Part shown: positions 1 to 7,710 of the stretch, in pieces
How positions within the stretch are numbered: the first letter of the stretch is position 1
Layout: the number at the start of each line of letters is the position of its first letter
NCBI GenBank assembly: GCA_963739045.1
Contig: CAVTYY010000011.1
Coordinates: forward strand, 1-64,000
DNA: 64,000 bases
Direction: 5' to 3'
From: Halobacillus_B sp963739045
GTDB taxonomy: Bacteria > Bacillota > Bacilli > Bacillales > Halobacillaceae
Notes under the pieces: generated by a model
Told to the model about the DNA's origin: nothing
What the model saw: the letters and a program-made list of their open reading frames with translations, nothing else
Database searches by the model: none
Made by a program: the position numbers and the translations under genes

Positions 1-175
1 ATTGAGTGGCAGGGTAAATCAGAAGAAATAACCTTGAGTAACCAAAGATAAGTCAAAATCCAGAGTCAGCATCTAATGCTGGCTTTATTATGTTTATTGG
101 TGGGACCAAGATCTGATTGGTAAAAGTATAACAAAGATAACGGTACCCGAACGAGGGCACGCGACAATTGAAAAG

Positions 176-333
176 TAAGCTAAAGCATATGGCAGACCAT
201 CTTTAACTGTTCATAATTTGAGGCATTCATTTACAACAAGATATCATTCCGAAATAATGATGTACCTAAGTTAAGAAATCAACTCAGTCATGCATCAATT
301 GAAACAACGATAATCTATAAACATCTAAGATAG
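176..333 (+). pseudogene. Tyrosine recombinase (phage integrase) C-terminal remnant
   Basis: Two adjacent frames together rebuild the end of a tyrosine recombinase catalytic domain. The frame at 179-268 reads GRPSLTVHNLRHSFTTR, which carries the H-x-x-R box of the family. A second frame at about 259-333 reads LSHASIETTIIYKHLR and then stops, matching the H/W-box and tyrosine region, with the nucleophile expected in IYKHL. A stop codon (176-178) precedes the first frame and a frameshift lies between the two, so no functional enzyme is made. This is a relic of an integrated element. No att site or other phage gene is visible nearby; the rest of 1-530 holds no supportable gene. Confidence 0.72.
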
Positions 334-437
334 ATGAAGAAAATTACAAAAAGAAAAATTCTACAGAGATCAAAAATAAATGGGGGTTTCAACGTACAAG
401 ATAGTAGGTAAGATCTTCAACAAAAAATAAAAAATAA

Positions 438-472
<35 letters not shown>

Positions 473-484
473 TAAATAAAACAA

Positions 485-529
485 ATTCTGTCTCATATCC
501 AAAGTATACTTAAGATAATGAGACAGAAT
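485..529 (-). terminator. Rho-independent terminator of citA
   Basis: A perfect 12-bp inverted repeat (ATTCTGTCTCAT at 485-496, ATGAGACAGAAT at 518-529) lies directly after the citA stop codon. On the minus strand it is followed by a T-rich run. The loop contains the small palindrome AAGTATACTT, so the hairpin may extend further. Confidence 0.75.
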
Positions 530-533
530 AAAA

Positions 534-1607
534 TTATTTTACATAACTGGCTCTCGGTCTGAATATGACATTGCGATTCGATTGTTCAATCATATGTGCA
601 GTCCAGCCAGCGATTCTGCTTGAGCAAAAAATCGGTGTGAATAATTCGGCAGGAATCTGAATGGATTTCATTATGGCCGCAGCATAAAATTCTACGTTTG
701 CGAATAATTCTCGGTCAGGTTTAAGTTCCTTCAGCCAGTAAACGGTTTCTTGTTCCACATTCATCATTTGGTTAACCCAGTCTGGTTTTGAATTCATTTC
801 AGTTAATTTTACTTTTAAAGCTTCTGCTCTCGGATCTTTCCCTTTATACACCCGGTGTCCGAATCCCATAACCTTCTCATTCCTGGTGATTTTTCTTTTT
901 ATAATATTTTCCACACTATCCTGACTTACTTCATCTACATAGCTTAGCACACCCGACGGCGCCCCTCCATGCAGCGGTCCTTTTAAAGCACCAATGGCTG
1001 CCGTTATAGCTGAGTATAGATCACTTTGTGTAGATGTTACTACTCTGCCGGCAAATGTAGATGCATTTAGCCCGTGTTCTGCGGTCAATATCATATAAGC
1101 TTCCAGAGCAGCTGCTTCCTGCTTCGATTTCTTTTCTCCAAACAGCATATAAAGAAAATTTTCTGCGTGATCAAGCTTTCCATCTGGTTCTACAGGCTGT
1201 AATCCATTTCTCCTGCGGTAACTGTAAGCTATGATTGCAGGCAGTTTGGCAATGAGGTGAATAGCATCCTCATTAGAAATTGGCCATAAATCCTCCGAGT
1301 CATCCATGAAGGAAATGATTGATCGGATAACAGCGATGTGGGATTGTTTCTCACTCAAATGTTCAATCCAATCCATTTCTTCCTTCGTTAAGGCTCTCCA
1401 ATCCTTCATTTTCCTTGTTAACCACTCGAATTGTTCTTTATTCGGAAAAGATCCTTCTAATAATAGAAAGACCACTTCCTCGAATGACCTTTTCTGAATA
1501 ACATCTCCAATGGGAATGCCCCGATAATGCAGCTCTCCCTTGTCTCCGTCAATTTTACTTATTCTCGTTTCCAAAGCCGTAATTCCTTTTAGCCCTGGTG
1601 CATACAT
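534..1607 (-). CDS. citA: Citrate synthase (CitA-type)
   Basis: Condenses acetyl-CoA with oxaloacetate to citrate, the entry step of the TCA cycle, in the cytoplasm. The 357-residue product has the normal length of short Gram-positive citrate synthases. It starts MYAPGLKGI and carries the family core: the histidine of LHGGAPSGV, the catalytic histidine in MGFGHRVYKGKDPRA and the late aspartate/arginine region. A strong ribosome site (AGGGAGGGG) precedes the ATG at 1607. It is divergent from a LysR gene that matches CitR, the same arrangement as B. subtilis citA-citR, so CitA (citrate synthase I) is preferred over CitZ or MmgD. It is a monocistronic unit closed by its own terminator. Confidence 0.93.
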   Translation of the reverse strand: MYAPGLKGITALETRISKIDGDKGELHYRGIPIGDVIQKRSFEEVVFLLLEGSFPNKEQFEWLTRKMKDWRALTKEEMDWIEHLSEKQSHIAVIRSIISFMDDSEDLWPISNEDAIHLIAKLPAIIAYSYRRRNGLQPVEPDGKLDHAENFLYMLFGEKKSKQEAAALEAYMILTAEHGLNASTFAGRVVTSTQSDLYSAITAAIGALKGPLHGGAPSGVLSYVDEVSQDSVENIIKRKITRNEKVMGFGHRVYKGKDPRAEALKVKLTEMNSKPDWVNQMMNVEQETVYWLKELKPDRELFANVEFYAAAIMKSIQIPAELFTPIFCSSRIAGWTAHMIEQSNRNVIFRPRASYVK

Positions 1608-1687
1608 ATGATCCCCTCCCTATTTCCTTATGATCTATTGTAAGTTCAATAAACAATAATTAAAATTAAGTAATAGTTATCTTTTTA

Positions 1688-1702
1688 ATAAGTAATACTT
1701 AT
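1688..1702. promoter_or_regulatory. Palindromic LysR-type operator in the citA-citR intergenic region
   Basis: ATAAGTAATACTTAT is a 7+1+7 palindrome just upstream of the citR ribosome site. The half-motif AAGTAATA recurs at 1668-1675 and 1690-1697, exactly 22 bp (two helical turns) apart, as expected for paired LysR-type binding sites serving divergent promoters. Binding by CitR is inferred from position. Confidence 0.55.
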
Positions 1703-1715
1703 GGGAGGTTTTCGA

Positions 1716-2597
1716 TTGGAAATTAAATGGCTGAAAACATTTGCACTGGCTTCTGATTTGTTAAATTACCGAAAAACAGCTGAGCAGCTGTATATTACCC
1801 AGCCTGCTGTCAGTCTGCATATCAAACAGCTGGAAGAAGAATTAAATGAAAAATTGTTTACTAAAAAAGGCCGTGGTCTATTATTGACTGAATTCGGCAG
1901 ACAGTTCCGTATGGAAGCTGCTGAGATGATCGATCACTATGAGTCCATGCTGCATCGGGTGAAAAGCTTCCAACAAGGTTATCGGAAAACTTTAAGAATC
2001 GGGATGACTCCTCTCCTCGTTGACAGTGTCTTCCCAAGTATAATCAGAAGGTTTACTGAACATCACCCTGCTTTAGAATTGGCAATCACTGTGGCAGAGT
2101 CAGAAGAGTTTCAATCCTTAGTAAAACGAGATGTGCTTGACTTAGCCTTCTCTTGTTTACCTGCAAGGAATTCAAGTCTCTATTGTGAAGAGTTATTCTC
2201 TGATTCAGTTTCCCTCGTAACCGCACACGATGGATTAGATTTAGAATCCGCCCCTGCGTTAGACTGGGAGGCACTTTTAAATCAGTCAATAATTTTCACG
2301 GATCATCACCCTGGATACTGGGACACTCTAAAAAGAAACATTCAGGAAAGAACAACTACCCATCGTTTCTTAAAAATTTCGCAGTCTCATGCTGCCAAGC
2401 GATTTATTCTAGAAGGCATGGGAGTCTCCTTCTTCCCTGCTTTTGCGGTAAGACGAGAGCTTTTAGAAGGACGAATGATTACCGTTGATACACCTTCTCT
2501 CTCACTTCCCGTTTGTACGATTTATACCGTATATAAATACAGCCATTCGTTTGAAACAGAGCTTTTAAATTTTACTAGGCAATTTTTCATGGGTTAG
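1716..2597 (+). CDS. citR: LysR-family transcriptional regulator CitR
   Basis: LysR-type regulator with an N-terminal winged helix-turn-helix (about residues 1-60, with TAEQLYITQPAVSLHIKQLE) and a C-terminal periplasmic-binding-like effector domain. The N-terminus MEIKWLKTFA resembles B. subtilis CitR, which represses citA. The best start is TTG at 1716: GGGAGG at 1703-1708 sits 7 nt upstream. The in-frame ATG at 1701 has no ribosome site and would place the operator inside the gene. The product is 293 residues, normal for the family. The operator palindrome touching its leader suggests autoregulation along with control of citA. Confidence 0.85.
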   Translation: MEIKWLKTFALASDLLNYRKTAEQLYITQPAVSLHIKQLEEELNEKLFTKKGRGLLLTEFGRQFRMEAAEMIDHYESMLHRVKSFQQGYRKTLRIGMTPLLVDSVFPSIIRRFTEHHPALELAITVAESEEFQSLVKRDVLDLAFSCLPARNSSLYCEELFSDSVSLVTAHDGLDLESAPALDWEALLNQSIIFTDHHPGYWDTLKRNIQERTTTHRFLKISQSHAAKRFILEGMGVSFFPAFAVRRELLEGRMITVDTPSLSLPVCTIYTVYKYSHSFETELLNFTRQFFMG

Positions 2598-2620
2598 AGA
2601 TTGTTTTTTTGTTTTAGAGT

Positions 2621-2707
2621 TCGGAGTTGCTACTAAGTATAAAGAGGGACTATTATAGCTGAATTTGAAGTTTATGGTTTGTGGTTAAGTCGGAGTTGCT
2701 ACTAAGT
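2621..2707. repeat. 18-bp direct repeat pair
   Basis: The 18-bp word TCGGAGTTGCTACTAAGT occurs at 2621-2638 and again, identically, at 2690-2707. The 51 bp between the copies and the flanking bases differ. The pair lies between the converging citR and sqdX genes. No protein or known element explains it. Confidence 0.8.
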
Positions 2708-2753
2708 TCGAACAATAATAGTAATGAGTGGCTTTGTGATTACAAAAAAAAAC

Positions 2754-2780
2754 GGTCACAGAAAATGTTACTCTGTGACC
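2754..2780 (-). terminator. Terminator of the sqdB-sqdX operon, overlapping the sqdX stop
   Basis: GGTCACAG (2754-2761) pairs with CTGTGACC (2773-2780), followed on the minus strand by a run of nine T. The stop codon of sqdX (2768-2770) lies in the loop and the upstream arm encodes its last residues. Confidence 0.8.
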
Positions 2781-3934
2781 TTTACCTTAGATTTCTTTGA
2801 AGGCTCTTCAGATTGGTTCGTTTGATAAACTTCAATGGTTTCGTAATAATAATCAAGGATTTGCTTGGATGGTTTTTGCCAGCTATGTCTTTCTGCTTCC
2901 TTCCGTGCATTTTTACAAAGGCTGTCATAGAGGTCTTCATCTTCCAGCCGGCTGATGGCATCGATCATGCTCTGGGTGTTTTCGTTTTCAAATAACAACC
3001 CATTTTTACCATCCTCCACTTGTTCCATCGTCGGACCGCTTTTGGCAGCGATCACAGGAAGGCCGGAAGCCATAGACTCTAAGATTACTAATCCAAGCGT
3101 CTCCGTAACAGATGGAAAGATGAGAGCATCAGAAGAAGAAAAAGCTTGAGCTAATTCCTCTCCTTCCAGGAGCCCCATGAAGACAGTTTTTGTGTCTGCG
3201 AAGGTCTCTTCCAAAGACTCTTTCTCAGGTCCATCTCCTACAATAGCCAGTGATATATCATCTCTTTGTTCGAGAAGAGGTTTGATTTTGTGGATTTCTT
3301 TTTCAGGAGCAAGTCTTCCGACAAATACAAGGAGTTTGTTATCTGGTTCATTCCTGGATAACCGATTTCTCATCTCTTCATTTTTGTGTCTGGGATGATA
3401 ATGATCGACGGCAACACCTCGGTCCCACACATGAACATTATGAAAATTTTTATCAACGAGCTCACCCTGGATGGCCTTAGATGTGCACAAATTGACATCG
3501 GCATAATTGTGCAATTTACGGAAATACCACCATACCGCAGGTTTTAAAGGGTAAAGTTTGTAGTAATCCATATACTTAGGGATATGGGTGTGATAGGAAG
3601 CGATTAACGGATAGCCTAACTTGCTTGCATAATAGACTCCGGAAACACCAACAATAGCAGGGTTTACTACATGAACGACATCTGGATCATGTTTTAAAAG
3701 CAGATCTTTTACCTTTCTCTGCGGTAAAGAAAACTCCTTATACCGATAAAAAGGCAGCGTAGTTGCTTTTACCCCTTCAATAATCGCCCCTTCATATTCT
3801 TTTACACCAAGATCAGGAGCAATAACAATAACTTCGTGGTTCTGCTTGCGTAAGTATTTAATTGCTTCCTTCAGCCTGGTAACTACACCGTCAATGGATG
3901 GTAAGAATGTTTCAGTAATGATGGCGATTTTCAA
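2768..3934 (-). CDS. sqdX: GT4 glycosyltransferase, probable sulfoquinovosyltransferase SqdX
   Basis: Likely transfers sulfoquinovose from UDP-sulfoquinovose to diacylglycerol, the last step of sulfolipid (SQDG) synthesis at the cytoplasmic membrane. The 388-residue product has the GT4 (GT-B) layout: an N-terminal MKIAIITETFLPSIDGVV acceptor domain, then LLVFVGRLAPEKEI, the nucleotide-binding VGDGPE and the E-x7-E motif in ETLGLVILE. SqdX proteins share the SETLGLV.LE and GLPVIAA sequence style. It lies 13 bp after sqdB in the same operon, which is the main reason to choose SqdX over a generic glucosyl- or mannosyltransferase. The polybasic C-terminus (KKSKVKVTE) could aid membrane contact. 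If the neighbour were not SqdB, only 'GT4 transferase' could be said. Confidence 0.78.
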   Translation of the reverse strand: MKIAIITETFLPSIDGVVTRLKEAIKYLRKQNHEVIVIAPDLGVKEYEGAIIEGVKATTLPFYRYKEFSLPQRKVKDLLLKHDPDVVHVVNPAIVGVSGVYYASKLGYPLIASYHTHIPKYMDYYKLYPLKPAVWWYFRKLHNYADVNLCTSKAIQGELVDKNFHNVHVWDRGVAVDHYHPRHKNEEMRNRLSRNEPDNKLLVFVGRLAPEKEIHKIKPLLEQRDDISLAIVGDGPEKESLEETFADTKTVFMGLLEGEELAQAFSSSDALIFPSVTETLGLVILESMASGLPVIAAKSGPTMEQVEDGKNGLLFENENTQSMIDAISRLEDEDLYDSLCKNARKEAERHSWQKPSKQILDYYYETIEVYQTNQSEEPSKKSKVKVTE

Positions 3935-3947
3935 GGTAGATAACTCC

Positions 3948-5096
3948 TTACTTCCAAGTTATAGATGGTAGTACATTTTCCTCGATAATGCGATCTTTAT
4001 ACTCCACAACGGTACGTAAAATATCACGAATGACGTCATCCGTTAATAAATGAGGTTCTAAACCTAAGTCGCGCAGTTTCGTATTCACCGCATTGTAATA
4101 GTGGTCTTCATTTTCAATACGAGGATTTTCAATTTTCTTTACTTCAGCTGTTAATCCTTCTTCTTTTGCAACTTGCTGAACTCTTTCTGCTAGTTCCTGC
4201 ACAGAGAACCATTCAGTAAATTGGTTAAAGACTCTGAATTCCCCTTTATCAGCAGGGTTTTCAGCAGCAATTTCTACACATCGCACAGTATCTTCAATAT
4301 TTAGAAATGCTCGTGTCTGGCCGCCTGTTCCGTAAACGGTAATATCGTGGCCAATGGCAGCCTGATTAATAAAACGGTTCAAGGCTGTGCCATAAACCCC
4401 GTCATAATCAACACGGTTCATAAGAGCAGGGTCTAGATTCGTTTCTTCTGTATGGAGACCGTACACAATACCCTGGTTCAAATCAGTCGCACGAATTCCC
4501 CAGATTTTGCAGGCAAACATAATATTATGGCTGTCATGTACTTTAGATAAGTGATAAAAAGAACCGGGCTGCTTAGGATATGGCAGCAGATCTTTACGAC
4601 CTTTATGTTCTATTTCAATATACCCTTCTTCTATATCAATATTCGGAGTTCCATATTCACCCATTGTCCCTAATTTAATTAAGTGACATTCAGGTGCGAA
4701 TTCTTTAATTGCATACAATACGTTCAAGTTCCCGATGACATTATTCGATTGTGTATAAACGGCATGTTCACGATCGATCATCGAATACGGAGCCGAACGC
4801 TGTTCAGCAAAATGAACAAAGGCTTCTGGTTCTGTCTGACGAAATACCTCACTCAGAAAATCATAGTGATTTAAATCGCCGATAAATGTCCGGATTTCTC
4901 TGCCTGTAAGCTCTTTCCATTTGGCCACCCGTTGTTCTAATGTTTCTATAGGAGTCACAGAGTTAGATTTAAGTTCATCATCAATCTTCCTGCGTGCCAA
5001 ATTGTCTACAATCGTTACTTCATGTCCTTGCTTGGAAAGGTATAATGCAGTTGGCCAACCACAGAATCCATCTCCACCAGCTACTACTATTCTCAT
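3948..5096 (-). CDS. sqdB: UDP-sulfoquinovose synthase SqdB
   Basis: Converts UDP-glucose plus sulfite to UDP-sulfoquinovose, the head-group donor for sulfolipid. This 382-residue extended short-chain dehydrogenase has the Rossmann motif GGDGFCGW at residues 7-14 and an NAD-binding region. Long stretches match plant SQD1 as remembered: HFAEQRSAPYSMIDR, KLGTMGEYGTPNIDIEEGYI and FYHLSKVHDSHNI. T144, E147, Y181 and K185 fall one position before the SQD1 active-site residues T145, Y182 and K186. These motifs separate it from ordinary UDP-glucose 4-epimerases. A ribosome site (TAGGAGG) precedes the ATG at 5096. It is the first gene of a two-gene operon with sqdX. Confidence 0.9.
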   Translation of the reverse strand: MRIVVAGGDGFCGWPTALYLSKQGHEVTIVDNLARRKIDDELKSNSVTPIETLEQRVAKWKELTGREIRTFIGDLNHYDFLSEVFRQTEPEAFVHFAEQRSAPYSMIDREHAVYTQSNNVIGNLNVLYAIKEFAPECHLIKLGTMGEYGTPNIDIEEGYIEIEHKGRKDLLPYPKQPGSFYHLSKVHDSHNIMFACKIWGIRATDLNQGIVYGLHTEETNLDPALMNRVDYDGVYGTALNRFINQAAIGHDITVYGTGGQTRAFLNIEDTVRCVEIAAENPADKGEFRVFNQFTEWFSVQELAERVQQVAKEEGLTAEVKKIENPRIENEDHYYNAVNTKLRDLGLEPHLLTDDVIRDILRTVVEYKDRIIEENVLPSITWK

Positions 5097-5163
5097 AATA
5101 AACCTCCTAGTGACCTATCTGCTAATTCGTATTCCCATTATAGAATAACATTAATTTATTTAG

Positions 5164-5310
5164 CATGGTAAACAAAAACCCCTAAATTATGAACTGGAAA
5201 ACTTCTACAATGGTGTTGCCGGACTTCCGTTTAAGACTTTACCATTAAATAATGCCAGAAACAATATATCCTATGTTAAAGATAAACTTTATCAGGCATC
5301 AGAAGAATAA
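5164..5310 (+). pseudogene. Unidentified decayed reading frame
   Basis: A 48-codon open frame without its own start or ribosome site reads as plausible protein (ELENFYNGVAGLPFKTLPL, then a lysine/aspartate-rich end) and stops at 5308-5310. Stop codons close the frame just upstream. It looks like the C-terminal scrap of a deleted gene. I do not recognise the family. The remainder of 5097-5430 shows nothing else supportable. Confidence 0.35.
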
Positions 5311-5432
5311 TTTCATGTAAAGATTTCAACAGATATCAAGGAAATGATTCCCATAGATCCCTGGGTTTCCTTCCTTTATTCTTACACTCCGTTTCCGATC
5401 AATTTTTCAGACAAAGCAGTTTCCTTAAGGTG

Positions 5433-5473
5433 AATGAATCATTATTCATTAATGCACTCATTTCAGTTATAAT
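5433..5473 (+). promoter_or_regulatory. Promoter with FadR-like operator for the acyl-CoA synthetase
   Basis: AATGAAT-CATT-ATTCATT (5433-5450) is an inverted repeat resembling the B. subtilis FadR (YsiA) site, whose core is TGAATGA followed by TCATTCA. It overlaps the probable -35 region (TTCATT, 5445-5450). After a 17-bp spacer comes a perfect -10 (TATAAT, 5468-5473). Repression of acyl-CoA synthetase transcription relieved by long-chain acyl-CoA is inferred. Confidence 0.55.
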
Positions 5474-5517
5474 AGAAACAGAACCAGTTTAATAATTTGT
5501 TTTAAGGAGGAAGAACA

Positions 5518-7479
5518 ATGAGTACATATACTACAGCCTGGGCCCCTACCGACGAACAAAAACAAAAAACGAGACTCTATCAATGGATGAAAAAACATGG
5601 CATGGAGGACTATGATCAATTCTATCAAAAGTCTATACAAGATATAGATTGGTTTTGGGACGAAGCCGTTGAAGAACTAGGAATTGAGTGGGAAACTCCC
5701 TATGTTGAAACCCTCGATTTATCAAATGGAATTCAATACCCTAAATGGTTTTTAGGCGGAGAAATGAATGTCGTTCATAATGCTCTCGATAAATGGGCAG
5801 CTGATCCGCTTAAGAAAGATGCTGTGGCGCTCTTCTGGGAAGGAGATAACGGCGATAAAATTTCCTTTTCTTTTCATGAACTGCAAGAGAAAGTGAATTC
5901 CATAGCCAACGGCCTCAGCAAGCTGGGGGTAACCAAAGGAGACGTTGTGACTCTCTATTTGCCCATGCTTCCTGAAACATTAATGGCCATGTTAGCTATA
6001 TCTAAAATAGGAGCGATCTTTTCCCCGGCTTTTTCCGGCTACAAAGCGGACGCCGTGGCTACAAGAATGAATGCTGCCAGTGCAAAAGTCTTAATAACGG
6101 CCGATGGTTTTTTTCGCAGAGGAAAATTGGTCAATATGAAAGAAGAAGCTGATAAAGCAGCTGAACAGGCGCCTTCCCTAGAGCATGTAGTCGTCGTAAA
6201 CCGCATTTGGGAAGATACCCCTTTAACCAAAGACCTGGATGTTTCCTGGGCTGATCTGCTGAAAAATGAAACCGTTTACAGTACAGTTACTACGAAAGCA
6301 GATGATCCCTTCATGCTGATCTATACTTCCGGAACCACCGGAAAACCTAAAGGTGCGGTTCATTCTCACGCAGGATTTCCAATTAAAGCTGCCTTTGATG
6401 CCGGCATCTGTATGGATGTAACAAAAGAGGATACCATGTTCTGGTATACCGACATGGGCTGGATGATGGGACCGTTCCTCGTATATGGAGGATTATTAAA
6501 TGGCGCTTCGATCGTTATGTTTGAAGGAACGCCAGACTATCCTGAACCCGATCGTTTATGGGACCTTGTCGACCGATACAAAGTTACTCATTTGGGTATT
6601 TCCCCAACCTTAGTTCGGTCGATGATGAAGCACGGAGAGAAATGGATCGAAAAGCATGACCTCTCTTCTCTCAAATTAATAGGTTCAACAGGAGAACCAT
6701 GGAATCCAGAACCATGGCGCTGGCTGTATAGACATGCTGGGAAATCAAACGTACCGATTTTTAATTATTCTGGAGGTACGGAAATCTCTGGCGGCATTTT
6801 AGGAAATGTTCTCGTAAAGCCCATTCAGCCTGTTACCTTTAATGCCGCTCTTCCGGGTATGGATGTTGGGGTATATGACGAGCATGGTTCTACGCTCACG
6901 AATGAGGTTGGTGAACTGGTGCTGAGAAAACCATGGGTAGGAATGACTCACGGATTTTATAAAGAAAATGCTCGCTATGAAAATACGTATTGGAACCGTT
7001 TCAAGGACACTTGGGTCCACGGGGACTGGGTCATAGTCGATGACGAAGGTTATTACACAATTACCGGCCGATCTGATGATGTACTGAATGTCGCTGGAAA
7101 ACGCCTGGGACCTGCTGAAGTAGAATCCGTCCTCGTCGAGCATAATGCCGTAGTCGAAGCTGGAGTTATCGGCATTCCTCACGATATTAAAGGAGAAGAA
7201 GCAGTGGGATTCGTAGTTTTAAATCCTTCTATTCAAGCAAGCGAAGAATTAATGAACGAGCTTAAGTCCCATCTGAATAACAAACTGGGCAAGGCGCTGG
7301 CTCCTAAGAAAGTCTTTGCGGTTCATGACCTTCCTAAAACTAGAAATGCAAAGGTGATGCGGAGAGCGATAAAGTCAGCTTATTTAAACAAACCTTCTGG
7401 TGACCTGAGCGCTTTAGAGAACCCTGGCGCAGTTAAAGAGATACAAGAAATTGGCCAATCAGCTTCAACTGAATCCTAA
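5518..7479 (+). CDS. Acetyl/acetoacetyl-CoA synthetase-like AMP-forming acid-CoA ligase
   Basis: Activates a carboxylic acid to its CoA thioester through an acyl-adenylate, in the cytoplasm. The 653-residue length and the N-terminal extension (PKWFLGGEMN) place it in the ACS/acetoacetyl-CoA synthetase group rather than the shorter fatty-acid ligases. Visible motifs are the P-loop TSGTTGKPKG (about residue 270), the A4-type WYTDMGWMMGP, GRSDDVLNVAGKRLGPAE and the C-terminal lysine region PKTRNAKVMRR. The last has Ala where most acetyl-CoA synthetases have Gly before the lysine. Ribosome site AAGGAGG precedes the ATG. The exact substrate cannot be read from sequence; acetate, propionate, acetoacetate or a branched acid are all possible. 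It converges on the leucine-degradation operon. Confidence 0.85.
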   Translation: MSTYTTAWAPTDEQKQKTRLYQWMKKHGMEDYDQFYQKSIQDIDWFWDEAVEELGIEWETPYVETLDLSNGIQYPKWFLGGEMNVVHNALDKWAADPLKKDAVALFWEGDNGDKISFSFHELQEKVNSIANGLSKLGVTKGDVVTLYLPMLPETLMAMLAISKIGAIFSPAFSGYKADAVATRMNAASAKVLITADGFFRRGKLVNMKEEADKAAEQAPSLEHVVVVNRIWEDTPLTKDLDVSWADLLKNETVYSTVTTKADDPFMLIYTSGTTGKPKGAVHSHAGFPIKAAFDAGICMDVTKEDTMFWYTDMGWMMGPFLVYGGLLNGASIVMFEGTPDYPEPDRLWDLVDRYKVTHLGISPTLVRSMMKHGEKWIEKHDLSSLKLIGSTGEPWNPEPWRWLYRHAGKSNVPIFNYSGGTEISGGILGNVLVKPIQPVTFNAALPGMDVGVYDEHGSTLTNEVGELVLRKPWVGMTHGFYKENARYENTYWNRFKDTWVHGDWVIVDDEGYYTITGRSDDVLNVAGKRLGPAEVESVLVEHNAVVEAGVIGIPHDIKGEEAVGFVVLNPSIQASEELMNELKSHLNNKLGKALAPKKVFAVHDLPKTRNAKVMRRAIKSAYLNKPSGDLSALENPGAVKEIQEIGQSASTES

Positions 7480-7508
7480 AAGGAAAAAAAACTCCTAAAA
7501 GCAAAATA

Positions 7509-7544
7509 AGGCATGCAGAAACCCCTCTGGTTTTCTGCATGCCT
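7509..7544 (+). terminator. Hairpin after the acyl-CoA synthetase gene
   Basis: AGGCATGCAGAAA at 7509-7521 pairs with TTTCTGCATGCCT at 7532-7544, 30 bp past the stop codon. The 3' T-run is weak, so this may act partly as an mRNA 3' stabiliser. Confidence 0.6.
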
Positions 7545-7640
7545 CTTGTAATTGTGCCTTGTGGTCACAATTAGAAATACGAGTCTGATCTTTCTCCCTA
7601 AATCCTGCTCGTCCTACCTTTACGCACTACATATTTAATC

Positions 7641-7697
7641 AAAAAAACAGACTGCCAAGTGTTTTCGACAGCCTGATCCCGCAGCTCCAAGCTGCGG
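7641..7697 (-). terminator. Terminator region of the yng operon
   Basis: Two hairpins follow yngE on the minus strand: CCGCAGCT/AGCTGCGG (7679-7697), then CAGGCTG/CAGTCTG (7648-7675, one G-U pair) directly followed by seven T (7641-7647). The second is the likely functional terminator. Confidence 0.75.
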
Positions 7698-7710
7698 CTG
7701 ATTTTTATGA

